Shown here: positions 9,291 to 16,959 of the stretch, piece by piece
Position numbering within the stretch: the stretch's first letter is position 1
How the letters are laid out: each line of letters starts with the position of its first letter
Source: JADKIH01 sp043747595
GTDB lineage: Bacteria > Bacteroidota > Bacteroidia > AKYH767-A > 2013-40CM-41-45
Direction: 5' to 3'
Assembly (NCBI GenBank): GCA_043747595.1
Contig: JAYTOX010000082.1
Coordinates: 1 to 64,000 of the forward strand
Length of the DNA: 64,000 nucleotides
Program-made: the position numbers and the translations under genes
The notes under the pieces: generated by a model
What the model saw: the letters and a program-made list of their open reading frames with translations, nothing else
The model's database searches: none
What the model was told of the DNA's origin: nothing

Positions 9291-9877
9291 TGATTGTTGG
9301 TGTAACAGGAGGTATGGGTAGTGGGAAGTCGGTTGTTTGCAGGGTTTTCTCTCTGCTTGGAATTCCTGTTTACGATGCAGACACAGAAGCCAAATTGCTT
9401 TACGAAAAATATCCGGAATTAAAAGAAAAGGTCAAAGAACAAATCGGCGAAGATGCAATTGATAAATCGGGAAAAATAAATAAGAAAAAACTCTCAGAAA
9501 TAATTTTCAACGATGACAAAAAACTTGCGCTTTTAAATAAGTTGGTTCATCCAATAGTAAAAAAAGATTTTACTGCTTGGGTTGAAGTAAACAAAGGGTT
9601 TCCATATTTGATTAAAGAGGCTGCAATATTAATTGAAAGTGGTGCTGCTTCTCAGTGCGACCAGGTAATAAATATTTCATCACCTTACGATTTAAGAATT
9701 AAACGATTGATGAAGCGCGATGGAAAATCGAAGAGTGATCTGGAGAAAATAATTGCGAAACAAATGAGCGACGAAGAAAGAAGTTCACACTCCGATTACA
9801 TTATTTATAACGATGAAGTTCAAATGGTCATTCCTCAAGTATTGAAAATCCATCAAGCAATACTTCGTTTAAGTTAA
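9287..9877 (+). CDS. coaE: Dephospho-CoA kinase
   Basis: 196 residues, full length. It phosphorylates dephospho-CoA at the 3' hydroxyl in the last step of coenzyme A synthesis. The P-loop GGMGSGKS is at 8-15, the substrate Asp is in YDADTEAK near 30, and later blocks include HPIVKKDF and the lid RLMKRDGKS with an ERSSHSDYIIYND end. ATG ATG at the start leaves 9287 or 9290 possible. It overlaps the YbbR gene and is followed after 12 nt by the MBL-fold gene. Confidence 0.95.
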   Translation: MMIVGVTGGMGSGKSVVCRVFSLLGIPVYDADTEAKLLYEKYPELKEKVKEQIGEDAIDKSGKINKKKLSEIIFNDDKKLALLNKLVHPIVKKDFTAWVEVNKGFPYLIKEAAILIESGAASQCDQVINISSPYDLRIKRLMKRDGKSKSDLEKIIAKQMSDEERSSHSDYIIYNDEVQMVIPQVLKIHQAILRLS

Positions 9878-9889
9878 TTTTTTTTGCCA

Positions 9890-10834
9890 ATGAGCGTTAA
9901 TCAATTTATTACGAAGACGAGCGTAGGTCTATATTGTCAAGCCGGCGATTTTTATTTAGATCCATCTAAAGGCATGAAAAGGGCGCTAGTTTCTCATGCA
10001 CATGGTGATCATGCGGTTCCCAATAATGAATTGGTTTATTGTACAGCTCCCACCAAATCGATTATGGATTATCGGCACGGAGTTAAACTTTTTACCACTA
10101 TTCAAATTGTAGAATATGGCCGAACATTTAAGCTTAACGATGTTTTAATTACTTTTTATCCGGCAGGCCACATGTTAGGAAGTGCGCAGATCATGATGGA
10201 ATATGGAGGTGAAAAATATTTGTACACCGGCGATTTTAAAATTCAAGCCGATAAGAGCTGCGAGCCATTTGAATTTCATCAATGTGATTATTTGATTACA
10301 GAAACTACTTTTGCTAAGCCTGAATATAATCATCCCGCTCCAGAAACTGTATTAAGCGAGTTGATAGAAGCAAATGTAAATGTTCTAATTGGAGCATACG
10401 CAATTGGAAAAGCACAGCGAATTACAAAAATTATTTCCGAGTCATTTCCAAATATGCCGTTATTTATTCACCCGGAAATTGTCGATTATCATAAAATATA
10501 TGCAAAGCATGGAATCGACTTAGGTAATTGGAGCGCCTATCGACGTGCAGAGTTTATGAAGCAACAAAAAAGTTTTTACATAGTATCCCCATCGCAGTTT
10601 GTAAGATTTTCGAGAAATAAAAATGTGTTAAAAGTTTTTGCAACAGGATGGAAGCAATCATACTATGTTTGCGATCAAATTCTTCCTATTAGTGATCACG
10701 CTGATTGGAATGATCTTTTATTGTTGATTGAGCGAACTCAGGCGAAAAATGTTTTTATGGTTCATGGAGATGGAACAATGCTGAAGGAACACTTCAAGGG
10801 AAGTGAAATTCGAGTAGAGCAACTTTCAAAATAA
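9890..10834 (+). CDS. MBL-fold nuclease-like protein (ligase-associated exonuclease type)
   Basis: 314 residues from the ATG at 9890; the frame opens slightly earlier at a TTG. Metallo-beta-lactamase motifs are complete: SHAHGDH near 35, PAGHMLGS near 89, YTGDF near 115, and C-terminal ISDHADW and VMVHGD-type residues (FMVHGDGTM), the last two typical of the beta-CASP/CPSF side of the fold. The overall sequence resembles the ligase-associated DNA exonuclease family, which usually lies beside an ATP-dependent DNA ligase and an Lhr helicase. Neither neighbour is present, so a DNA-end-processing role is inferred from family only. A related RNA-processing hydrolase remains possible. Confidence 0.8.
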   Translation: MSVNQFITKTSVGLYCQAGDFYLDPSKGMKRALVSHAHGDHAVPNNELVYCTAPTKSIMDYRHGVKLFTTIQIVEYGRTFKLNDVLITFYPAGHMLGSAQIMMEYGGEKYLYTGDFKIQADKSCEPFEFHQCDYLITETTFAKPEYNHPAPETVLSELIEANVNVLIGAYAIGKAQRITKIISESFPNMPLFIHPEIVDYHKIYAKHGIDLGNWSAYRRAEFMKQQKSFYIVSPSQFVRFSRNKNVLKVFATGWKQSYYVCDQILPISDHADWNDLLLLIERTQAKNVFMVHGDGTMLKEHFKGSEIRVEQLSK

Positions 10835-10930
10835 ACGGAAAATAATTTATCTACAGCTTATTTTTCATAAGTGACTTTTGTCGTTTTTTTTTCGAACAAA
10901 AACTGTTATCTTTAAAATTAAATTTTTTGT

Positions 10931-12442
10931 ATGATACGTATTCTTGATTCAGCCCAGCAAAAGGCAGTTGATTTGTGCACTATTAAAAGGGAAGGCATAG
11001 CATCTATTGATTTAATGGAGCGAGCGGCGAAAGGTTGTTGTTTCTTTTTTCCAATTCCGGTATCAGGGCAAAATTTAATTGTTTTTTGTGGAGTTGGGAA
11101 CAACGGTGGAGATGGTTTGGCAATTGCACGAATGCAGCTAAAGAATTATTCAACGGTGCAAGTAAAGATCTTAAAAACATCAGAGATCTATTCAGAAAAT
11201 TTTAAAATAAATTTGGAACGTTGGAAAGCTGCTGGAGGAAAAGTTGAACTAATTAATGATAAATCGAATATTAAATTAACTGAGAATGATCTAGTAGTAG
11301 ATGCAATTTTTGGAACTGGTCTTACACGCAAAGTTAATGGTTGGGTAGCGGAATGTATCAACGAAATGAATAGGCAGGCGAAATTTATTATTGCAATCGA
11401 TTTGCCAAGTGGATTATTTGCTTCTCAACCTTCTGAAGGAGCAATAATAAATGCTAAACTTACACTAACGATTGGTTCACCGAAATTAGCTTTATTGTTC
11501 CCTGAGAACAATAAATACGTAGGTGAATGGAAGTTAATAAAGATATATAAAGATGAAACTTGTTTTGATGACTCAAACATTTTCTATTCTCTATTTGATT
11601 TTTCAAGAGCAAAAGAAGTTCTAAAGAGTAGAAATCATTTTGCTCATAAAGGTTCATTTGGAAAAGCATTGCTTGTAGTTGGTTCGGAGCCAAAATATGG
11701 AGCAGCAATTTTGGCAAGTAGAGCCGCTATGAGAAGTGGAGTAGGTTTGTTAACGGTGCATGTACCTGCCAATGGAAAACAGCTCATTCATCTTTCAGTT
11801 CCCGAAGTAATTGTTAATGCTGATTCGCATCTCGAACAAATTACAGTTATTAATGAATTAGAAAAATATGATGCCATTGGTATTGGACCAGGTATAGGAA
11901 CAACAAATGAAACGATTGATGGCTTCATTTCTTTGATCAAAGAATATCCTCTGCCAACTGTTATTGATGCAGATGGTTTAAATATTCTCAGCGAACATCC
12001 CGATTTGTTTACCAGCCTTTCTGAAAATTCTATCCTTACTCCGCATCTTAAAGAGTTTGAACGTTTATTTGGTTCAAGTGAAAATAGTTTTGAACGTTTA
12101 GAGAAACAAATAAAACATTCGATGTTGCATAAAATAATAATTGTATGCAAAGGACATTTCTCCGTAATAACATTGCCCGATGGTAGAATCTTTTTTAATA
12201 GTAGCGGAAATTCAGGATTGGCAAAAGGTGGAAGTGGAGATGTATTAACAGGAATACTTACTTCTCTTTTGGCTCAAGGGTATTCGCCGGAAGACGCAGC
12301 TTTATTAGGTGTTTTCGTGCATGGTTATTCCGCCGATTTATTATTAGCAACCAAGCACGAAATGGGAATGCTGCCATCAGATGTAATTGAAAATTTACCG
12401 TTAGCATTTAAAAAAATAAGTTCTGATGAATTTGCAGAATAG
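10931..12442 (+). CDS. nnr: Bifunctional NAD(P)H-hydrate epimerase / dehydratase
   Basis: 503 residues, both domains fused as in E. coli YjeF. The N-terminal epimerase (about 1-215) has FCGVGNNGGDGLAIAR and IDLPSGLFA and interconverts R- and S-NAD(P)HX. The C-terminal ADP-dependent dehydratase (about 230-500) has HKGSFGKALLVVGS, IGIGPGIGT, VIDADGLN, LTPHLKEFERL and GSGDVLTGILTSLLAQG. Together they repair hydrated NAD(P)H. A TATCTTTA box at 10907-10914 is a weak promoter candidate. The gene converges on the YciO-type gene across a hairpin. Confidence 0.95.
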   Translation: MIRILDSAQQKAVDLCTIKREGIASIDLMERAAKGCCFFFPIPVSGQNLIVFCGVGNNGGDGLAIARMQLKNYSTVQVKILKTSEIYSENFKINLERWKAAGGKVELINDKSNIKLTENDLVVDAIFGTGLTRKVNGWVAECINEMNRQAKFIIAIDLPSGLFASQPSEGAIINAKLTLTIGSPKLALLFPENNKYVGEWKLIKIYKDETCFDDSNIFYSLFDFSRAKEVLKSRNHFAHKGSFGKALLVVGSEPKYGAAILASRAAMRSGVGLLTVHVPANGKQLIHLSVPEVIVNADSHLEQITVINELEKYDAIGIGPGIGTTNETIDGFISLIKEYPLPTVIDADGLNILSEHPDLFTSLSENSILTPHLKEFERLFGSSENSFERLEKQIKHSMLHKIIIVCKGHFSVITLPDGRIFFNSSGNSGLAKGGSGDVLTGILTSLLAQGYSPEDAALLGVFVHGYSADLLLATKHEMGMLPSDVIENLPLAFKKISSDEFAE

Positions 12443-12460
12443 GCTAGTCCAATACGACAT

Positions 12461-12526
12461 CTGTTATAGTCCAATGCTTTTTCGGCTTTTGTACTATAAC
12501 AGCTGCTCTTTCGGCATTATACCGAA
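12461..12526. terminator. Hairpins between convergent genes
   Basis: CTGTTATAGT (12461-12470) and ACTATAACAG (12493-12502) make a perfect 10-bp stem with a 22-nt loop. A smaller TTCGG/CCGAA hairpin follows (about 12510-12526). Lying between two converging genes, these probably act as a transcription block for one or both directions, but there is no clean U-tract. A short direct repeat (AGTCCAAT) occurs at about 12436 and again at 12468. Confidence 0.4.
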
Positions 12527-12560
12527 GATAAATTAGAATAATTTGAACCGAGTAATGGTA

Positions 12561-13172
12561 TTAATTGACTATTCCTTTTCCTTGACGAATAATTACCGGT
12601 TCGGAGTTGGTGCAATCAATCACTGTTGAGGGTTCAAAATCGCTTACGCCACCGTCAATTACCAAGTCAACTTGTGAACCGAAGCGTTCATGGATCACTT
12701 CCGGATCAGTTACGTAATCGTAAAACTCATCGTCGTCGTGAACAGAAGTTACCATCAGCGGATTTCCAAGAGCTTCTATTATTGCTTGTGAAAATGGATT
12801 ATCGGGAACTCTGATACCGATTGTTTTTTTATTTGATTTGAAAATGGTAGGAATATTATTGTTTGCATTTAGAATGAAAGTAAAAGGACCAGGAAGTGAA
12901 TTTTTCATCAATCGAAAAATTTCGGTATTGAATGGTTTTGTAAATTCTGAAATGTTTCGAAGGTCGTGACATAAAAAAGAAAAATTTGCTTTGTCAGGTT
13001 TAATGTTTTTAAAGCGACAAATTTTTTCCATTGCTTTAGAACTATGTATATCTCCTGCCAATGCATAGACTGTGTCGGTAGGAATAATTATGATACCGCC
13101 ATCTTTCAACGTACGAACAATTTGTTCGATGTGTTTTTCATTGACTGAAGAGCCGAAAAATTTAAGTATCAT
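12561..13172 (-). CDS. YciO/Sua5/YrdC family protein
   Basis: 203 residues, a single YrdC-fold domain. The nucleotide-binding block is PTDTVYALAGD near 32. The sequence follows E. coli YciO more closely than TsaC: MEKICRFKNI, LMKNSLPGPFTFIL, KTIGIRVPDNP, QVDLVIDGG and STVID occur in YciO order. YrdC proteins make threonylcarbamoyl-AMP for tRNA t6A; YciO members are reported to be weak in this reaction, so the exact role is uncertain. It begins 24 nt after the transaldolase gene and is likely cotranscribed with it. Confidence 0.85.
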   Translation of the reverse strand: MILKFFGSSVNEKHIEQIVRTLKDGGIIIIPTDTVYALAGDIHSSKAMEKICRFKNIKPDKANFSFLCHDLRNISEFTKPFNTEIFRLMKNSLPGPFTFILNANNNIPTIFKSNKKTIGIRVPDNPFSQAIIEALGNPLMVTSVHDDDEFYDYVTDPEVIHERFGSQVDLVIDGGVSDFEPSTVIDCTNSEPVIIRQGKGIVN

Positions 13173-13196
13173 AATTAGTACATACTTCTTTAAAAA

Positions 13197-13862
13197 TTAT
13201 GCGGGAACAGTAGTAAACTTTTTGGCGTCTTCCAAAAACTTCGCAAGACCGGAATCAGTCAAAGGATGTTTTAACAGATCGAGAATGGCAGACAATGGGC
13301 AAGTAGCAACATCGGCACCTGCTTCAGCACAACGTACAATATGTAATGGGCTTCTGATTGATGCAGCAAGAACTTGAGTACCGAAGTCGTAGTTCTGATA
13401 AATGTAAACGATCTGTTCTATTAATTCAATTCCATCTTGATTAATATCATCCAATCGTCCAAGAAACGGAGAAACATAAGTGGCTCCTGCTTTAGCAGCT
13501 AAAAGTGCTTGTCCGGCAGAGAATACAAGCGTACAATTTGTTTTAATTCCTTTATTAGAAAAATACTTTAATGCTTTTACACCATCTTTAATCATTGGAA
13601 CCTTTACTACAATTTGTTTATGGAGAGAAGCGAGTTTTTCACCTTCTTCAATAATTCCTTTGTAATCGGTAGCAATTACTTCAGCGCTTACATCGCCGGT
13701 TACTATGTTGCAAATATCTACATAGTGTTTCAAAATGTTTGCAGTACCTGTTATACCTTCTTTTGCCATAAGCGAAGGGTTAGTGGTCACACCATCAAGG
13801 ACACCAAGGTCTTCAGCTTCTTTTATTTGTGCAAGATTAGCTGTATCGATGAAGAATTTCAT
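13197..13862 (-). CDS. fsa: Transaldolase (small FSA/TalC-type)
   Basis: 221 residues from MKFFIDTANL, the invariant start of small transaldolases. The same frame stays open to 14165, but the extra 101 codons run across the SRP RNA gene and cannot be real coding sequence. The TIM-barrel Schiff-base lysine is in VVKVPMI near 86. Other blocks are GVTTNPSL near 29, TNCTLVFSAGQALLAAKAGA, YVSPFLGRLDD and LAASIRSPLH. It transfers dihydroxyacetone units in the pentose phosphate pathway or cleaves fructose 6-phosphate; the family alone does not decide. A -7-like CGAAGGTA (TACCTTCG on the minus strand) lies at 13889-13896. Confidence 0.93.
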   Translation of the reverse strand: MKFFIDTANLAQIKEAEDLGVLDGVTTNPSLMAKEGITGTANILKHYVDICNIVTGDVSAEVIATDYKGIIEEGEKLASLHKQIVVKVPMIKDGVKALKYFSNKGIKTNCTLVFSAGQALLAAKAGATYVSPFLGRLDDINQDGIELIEQIVYIYQNYDFGTQVLAASIRSPLHIVRCAEAGADVATCPLSAILDLLKHPLTDSGLAKFLEDAKKFTTVPA

Positions 13863-13988
13863 AGGAGTACGTTTAAGAGATTTGAATGCGAAGGTAGTTT
13901 TTATTTTGAAGTTTATTTTCACTTCAAAGGCTTGTGAACAGCCTGTGGAAAAAATAAAAGGTAGAAGAGAAATCAAAGAAAAAAGAAT

Positions 13989-14083
13989 GGGTAAGCTTAC
14001 TATATCGCACCGCTCAACCACGTATCCTTGCTCCGTTCCCGACCTGGGGAGATTAGCAGGAGCTGGTCGTATAGGACTTACCC
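13989..14083 (-). ncRNA. ffs: Signal recognition particle RNA (small bacterial type)
   Basis: Read on the minus strand, 14083-14077 (GGGTAAG) pairs with 13995-13989 (CTTACCC). Inside, CTATA pairs with TATAG, so the molecule is one long hairpin of about 95 nt. Its apex holds CCCAGGTCGGGAACGGAGCA, the conserved Ffh-binding loop region of SRP RNA. With Ffh and FtsY it targets membrane proteins. The promoter 5 nt upstream is near-ideal. On the 3' side, TTCTTTTTTC after the closing stem could act as a terminator. Confidence 0.92.
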
Positions 14084-14087
14084 GTCG

Positions 14088-14120
14088 CAAAAGTAATAAA
14101 ATCATTGTATTTAAATCAAA
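14088..14120 (-). promoter_or_regulatory. Promoter of the SRP RNA
   Basis: On the minus strand, TTTG (14120-14117), a 21-nt spacer, then TACTTTTG (14095-14088). This fits the -33/-7 consensus exactly and places initiation at about 14083-14081, the predicted 5' end of the RNA. Confidence 0.8.
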
Positions 14121-14252
14121 AAAAATGAAAAAAGATGAATTTTTTCTCAAGAGAACCAATGTCATTTTGTTTTAAAGAATGCCGTGTTCGAGGTGATTTC
14201 TTTTTTCAATGCTATGGTGTTCAAAAGTAGCTATCTAGCTATACAGCTTTCT

Positions 14253-14283
14253 TTTGTCTATTTAAGAAATACATGTAGGTTTG
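14253..14283 (+). promoter_or_regulatory. Promoter of the DUF4199-glycosyltransferase operon
   Basis: TTTG at 14253-14256, a 19-nt spacer, TAGGTTTG at 14276-14283. Predicted initiation near 14290 supports the ATG at 14301, not the longer frame opening at 14184. Confidence 0.75.
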
Positions 14284-14300
14284 CAGCAAACTATAACCTT

Positions 14301-14834
14301 ATGGAAGAAGCTAGATCTCAAAACAAAGCCGCATTAATGTACGGAGCCTTTTATGGCTTGTCGGGTGTGGTTGTGTTTATGTTATTTTATTTAATGGGCA
14401 CAAACATCAACTCAAAAGCACCTCAATATATCGGATATTTATTGTTGGTCTTTTTTATTATTATTGGAATAAAGTCGCATCGAGACGCCGATCTCAACGG
14501 ATTTATCAGCTATTCCAAATCATTAGGTACTGGAACTTTAATAGGTCTTTATGGCGGAATAATTACGGGTGCATTTTCTGTATTGTTCTTTCGATATATT
14601 TCTCCTGAATCATTGCAGCAAATAATGGAAGCAGCTCAACAAAATATGGCCGACAGAGGCATGACTGAGGAGCAGATGCAAATGGGATTAGAATACACAA
14701 AGAAATTTACGCAACCAATGTGGCTGTTTGTATTTTCTGCTCTAGGAGCCGGCTTAATGGGATTCATTTTTTCACTAATCATCTCGGTTTTTATGAAAAA
14801 AGAATCTACTCCATTTAATTCTAATCTTGGTTAA
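14301..14834 (+). CDS. DUF4199 membrane protein
   Basis: 177 residues from MEEARSQNKAAL; the promoter lies inside the longer frame and rules out the earlier start. There are four predicted membrane helices: about 10-30, 40-57, 75-95 and 138-165. KSHRDADLNGFISYSKSLGTG between helices 2 and 3 is the DUF4199 hallmark. A glutamine/methionine-rich loop (about 105-130, QQIMEAAQQNMADRGMTEEQ) faces one side. The function is unknown. In Bacteroidota it commonly sits directly before a family 2 glycosyltransferase, as it does here with a 6-nt gap. Confidence 0.88.
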   Translation: MEEARSQNKAALMYGAFYGLSGVVVFMLFYLMGTNINSKAPQYIGYLLLVFFIIIGIKSHRDADLNGFISYSKSLGTGTLIGLYGGIITGAFSVLFFRYISPESLQQIMEAAQQNMADRGMTEEQMQMGLEYTKKFTQPMWLFVFSALGAGLMGFIFSLIISVFMKKESTPFNSNLG

Positions 14835-14840
14835 CTGCTT

Positions 14841-15797
14841 GTGGATATTTCTGTAATCATACCGCTTTATAACGAAGAAGAGTCGTTGAATGAACTTTGC
14901 GAATGGATTGTAAAGGTCATGACTGCGAATAATTTTTCCTATGAGATACTCTTACTCGACGATGGAAGTAAAGATCGTTCGTGGCAAGTGATTGAGCAAC
15001 TAGCCTTGCAAAATCATTCTATCAAAGGTGTTCGCTTCAGGAGAAACTATGGTAAATCGGCTGCGCTCAACGAAGGGTTCATCGTAGCACAAGGGCGAGT
15101 TATTATTACCATGGATGCCGATCTACAAGATAGTCCTGATGAAATTCCTGGCCTGTATGAAATGATTGTGAAAGATGGTTTTGATCTTGTTTCCGGTTGG
15201 AAGAAGAAGCGATTTGATCCAATCACGAAAACGATACCAACAAAGTTTTTTAATTGGGCGACTCGAAAAATGTCGGGCATAAACAATTTGCATGACTTCA
15301 ACTGCGGACTAAAATCGTATAGTCGCGATGTGGTAAAGAGTATAGAGGTGTATGGAGAAATGCATCGATACATTCCTGTTATTGCAAAGTGGGCGGGATT
15401 TGTAAAAATTGGGGAAAAGGTAGTGGAGCATCGAGCACGAAAATATGGAGTAACAAAATTTGGCTTGGAACGATTCATCAATGGTTTTTTGGATTTACTA
15501 TCTATCACTTTCGTTTCACGTTTTAGTAAAAAACCAATGCATCTTTTTGGAATGCTGGGCACGTTAATGTTTGTGATTGGCATGCTCACTGCAAGTTATC
15601 TTGGTTTTACTAAATTGTATAGTGTTTATCATAATCTTCCGGCTAGGTTAATAACCAACCGGCCTTCGTTTTATATTTCACTTAGCTCAATGATAATTGG
15701 TACACAATTATTTTTGGCAGGATTTCTTGGTGAATTAATTTCTCGATCATCATCTGAAAGAAATAGATATTTGATAGAGAAAAAATGTAATCTTTGA
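14841..15797 (+). CDS. Glycosyltransferase family 2 (polyprenyl-phosphate sugar transferase type)
   Basis: 318 residues from a GTG start. The N-terminal GT-A domain has DISVIIPLYNEEESLNEL, LLDDGSKDRS, FRRNYGKSAALNEGF, the metal-binding TMDADLQDSPDEIP and FNCGLKSYSRDV. Two C-terminal membrane helices (about 235-257 and 275-297) follow, as in DPM1/GtrB/ArnC-type enzymes that load a sugar onto undecaprenyl or dolichyl phosphate. The acceptor and sugar cannot be read off. It is the second gene of the operon starting at 14301. Confidence 0.92.
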   Translation: MDISVIIPLYNEEESLNELCEWIVKVMTANNFSYEILLLDDGSKDRSWQVIEQLALQNHSIKGVRFRRNYGKSAALNEGFIVAQGRVIITMDADLQDSPDEIPGLYEMIVKDGFDLVSGWKKKRFDPITKTIPTKFFNWATRKMSGINNLHDFNCGLKSYSRDVVKSIEVYGEMHRYIPVIAKWAGFVKIGEKVVEHRARKYGVTKFGLERFINGFLDLLSITFVSRFSKKPMHLFGMLGTLMFVIGMLTASYLGFTKLYSVYHNLPARLITNRPSFYISLSSMIIGTQLFLAGFLGELISRSSSERNRYLIEKKCNL

Positions 15798-15822
15798 TCA
15801 CTAATGCTAATCTTACTTTGAT

Positions 15823-16959
15823 TTGAGAATAATAATTGTAGGACCTGCATTTCCACTCCGAGGAGGCATTGCTGATTTTAATGAAGCGCTTGCACTTGGT
15901 TTACAAAATGAAAACATATCGACGAAACTGTTTTCATTTTATTATCAATATCCCAAAATATTATTTCCGGGGAAGTCACAAAAAAGTGATGGAGCACCAA
16001 CACCCGGGCTTTCAATTGTGAATTCAATTAGTTCGTTGAATCCATTTTCATGGTTTAAAACAGCGATGTTAATAGCCAATGAGAATCCTGACTTAGTAAT
16101 AATTCGGTATTGGCTACCGTTTATGGCTCCTGCATTAGGAACGATTGCGAAATTATTAAGGAGAAAAAAAATAAAAGTGATTGCCATTACTGATAATGTT
16201 TTTCCACATGAAAAGAGAATCGGAGACAAATCATTGACAAGTTATTTCATTAAAAATTGTGATGGATTTATAGCGATGTCAAAATCTGTACTCGAAGATT
16301 TATCGGTTTTTACTTCTACATCGGTCAAAAAATTTCTTCCACATCCCATTTACGACACCTTTGGAAAATCGGTCGACAAAACCATTGCCCGGACTTACTT
16401 AGGGTTATTGCCATCAGATAAGATTATTTTATTCTTTGGATTTATACGATCGTACAAAGGACTTGATCTTCTGATTGAAGCAATGGGAAATCCAGAAGTA
16501 AGAAGGTTGAATGTGAAGTTGATTATAGCCGGAGAATTTTATGAAAATGAAATTCCATATCTCGAGAAAATAAAATCGATAGATGAAGGAAAGTCATTCA
16601 TTTTGAAAACTAGTTTTATTGGCAAAGAAGATGTGAAATATTATTTTGGGGCATCAGATTTAGTCGTTCAGCCATACAAAAATGCAACCCAGAGTGGTAT
16701 AACACAAATAGCATATCATTTCGGCAAACCAATGTTGGTTACGAATGTTGGAGGATTGGCAGAGATTGTAGCCAATGGTAAAGTGGGATATGTAGTAGAG
16801 AGGAATCCTGAAGCTATTGCAAAAGCTATCTTTGATTTTTATCAGAATAATCGTGAAGAAGAATTTTCGAAAAATGTAATTATAGATAGCAGGAAATTTT
16901 CCTGGAAAAACTTTATTGATGGAATCCTGGAACTCAAGAATGAAATTTATAGCAAGTAA
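15823..16959 (+). CDS. Glycosyltransferase family 4
   Basis: 378 residues from a TTG start (15823-15825); MRIIIVGPAFPLRGGIADF is a typical opening. GT-B fold: the N-terminal Rossmann domain has a glycine-rich start, and the C-terminal half has ILFFGFIRSYKGLDLLIEA, LIIAGEFYE, and VVQPYKNATQSGITQIAYHFGKPMLVTNVGGLAE, the last containing the nucleotide-sugar binding E. Probably it extends an envelope glycan together with the preceding GT2. Its last 20 nt overlap the next gene. Confidence 0.9.
   Translation: MRIIIVGPAFPLRGGIADFNEALALGLQNENISTKLFSFYYQYPKILFPGKSQKSDGAPTPGLSIVNSISSLNPFSWFKTAMLIANENPDLVIIRYWLPFMAPALGTIAKLLRRKKIKVIAITDNVFPHEKRIGDKSLTSYFIKNCDGFIAMSKSVLEDLSVFTSTSVKKFLPHPIYDTFGKSVDKTIARTYLGLLPSDKIILFFGFIRSYKGLDLLIEAMGNPEVRRLNVKLIIAGEFYENEIPYLEKIKSIDEGKSFILKTSFIGKEDVKYYFGASDLVVQPYKNATQSGITQIAYHFGKPMLVTNVGGLAEIVANGKVGYVVERNPEAIAKAIFDFYQNNREEEFSKNVIIDSRKFSWKNFIDGILELKNEIYSK

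Noticed and set aside
13863..14165. 101-codon N-terminal extension of the transaldolase
   Set aside because: It runs across the SRP RNA gene and its promoter, and the family begins at MKFFIDTANL.
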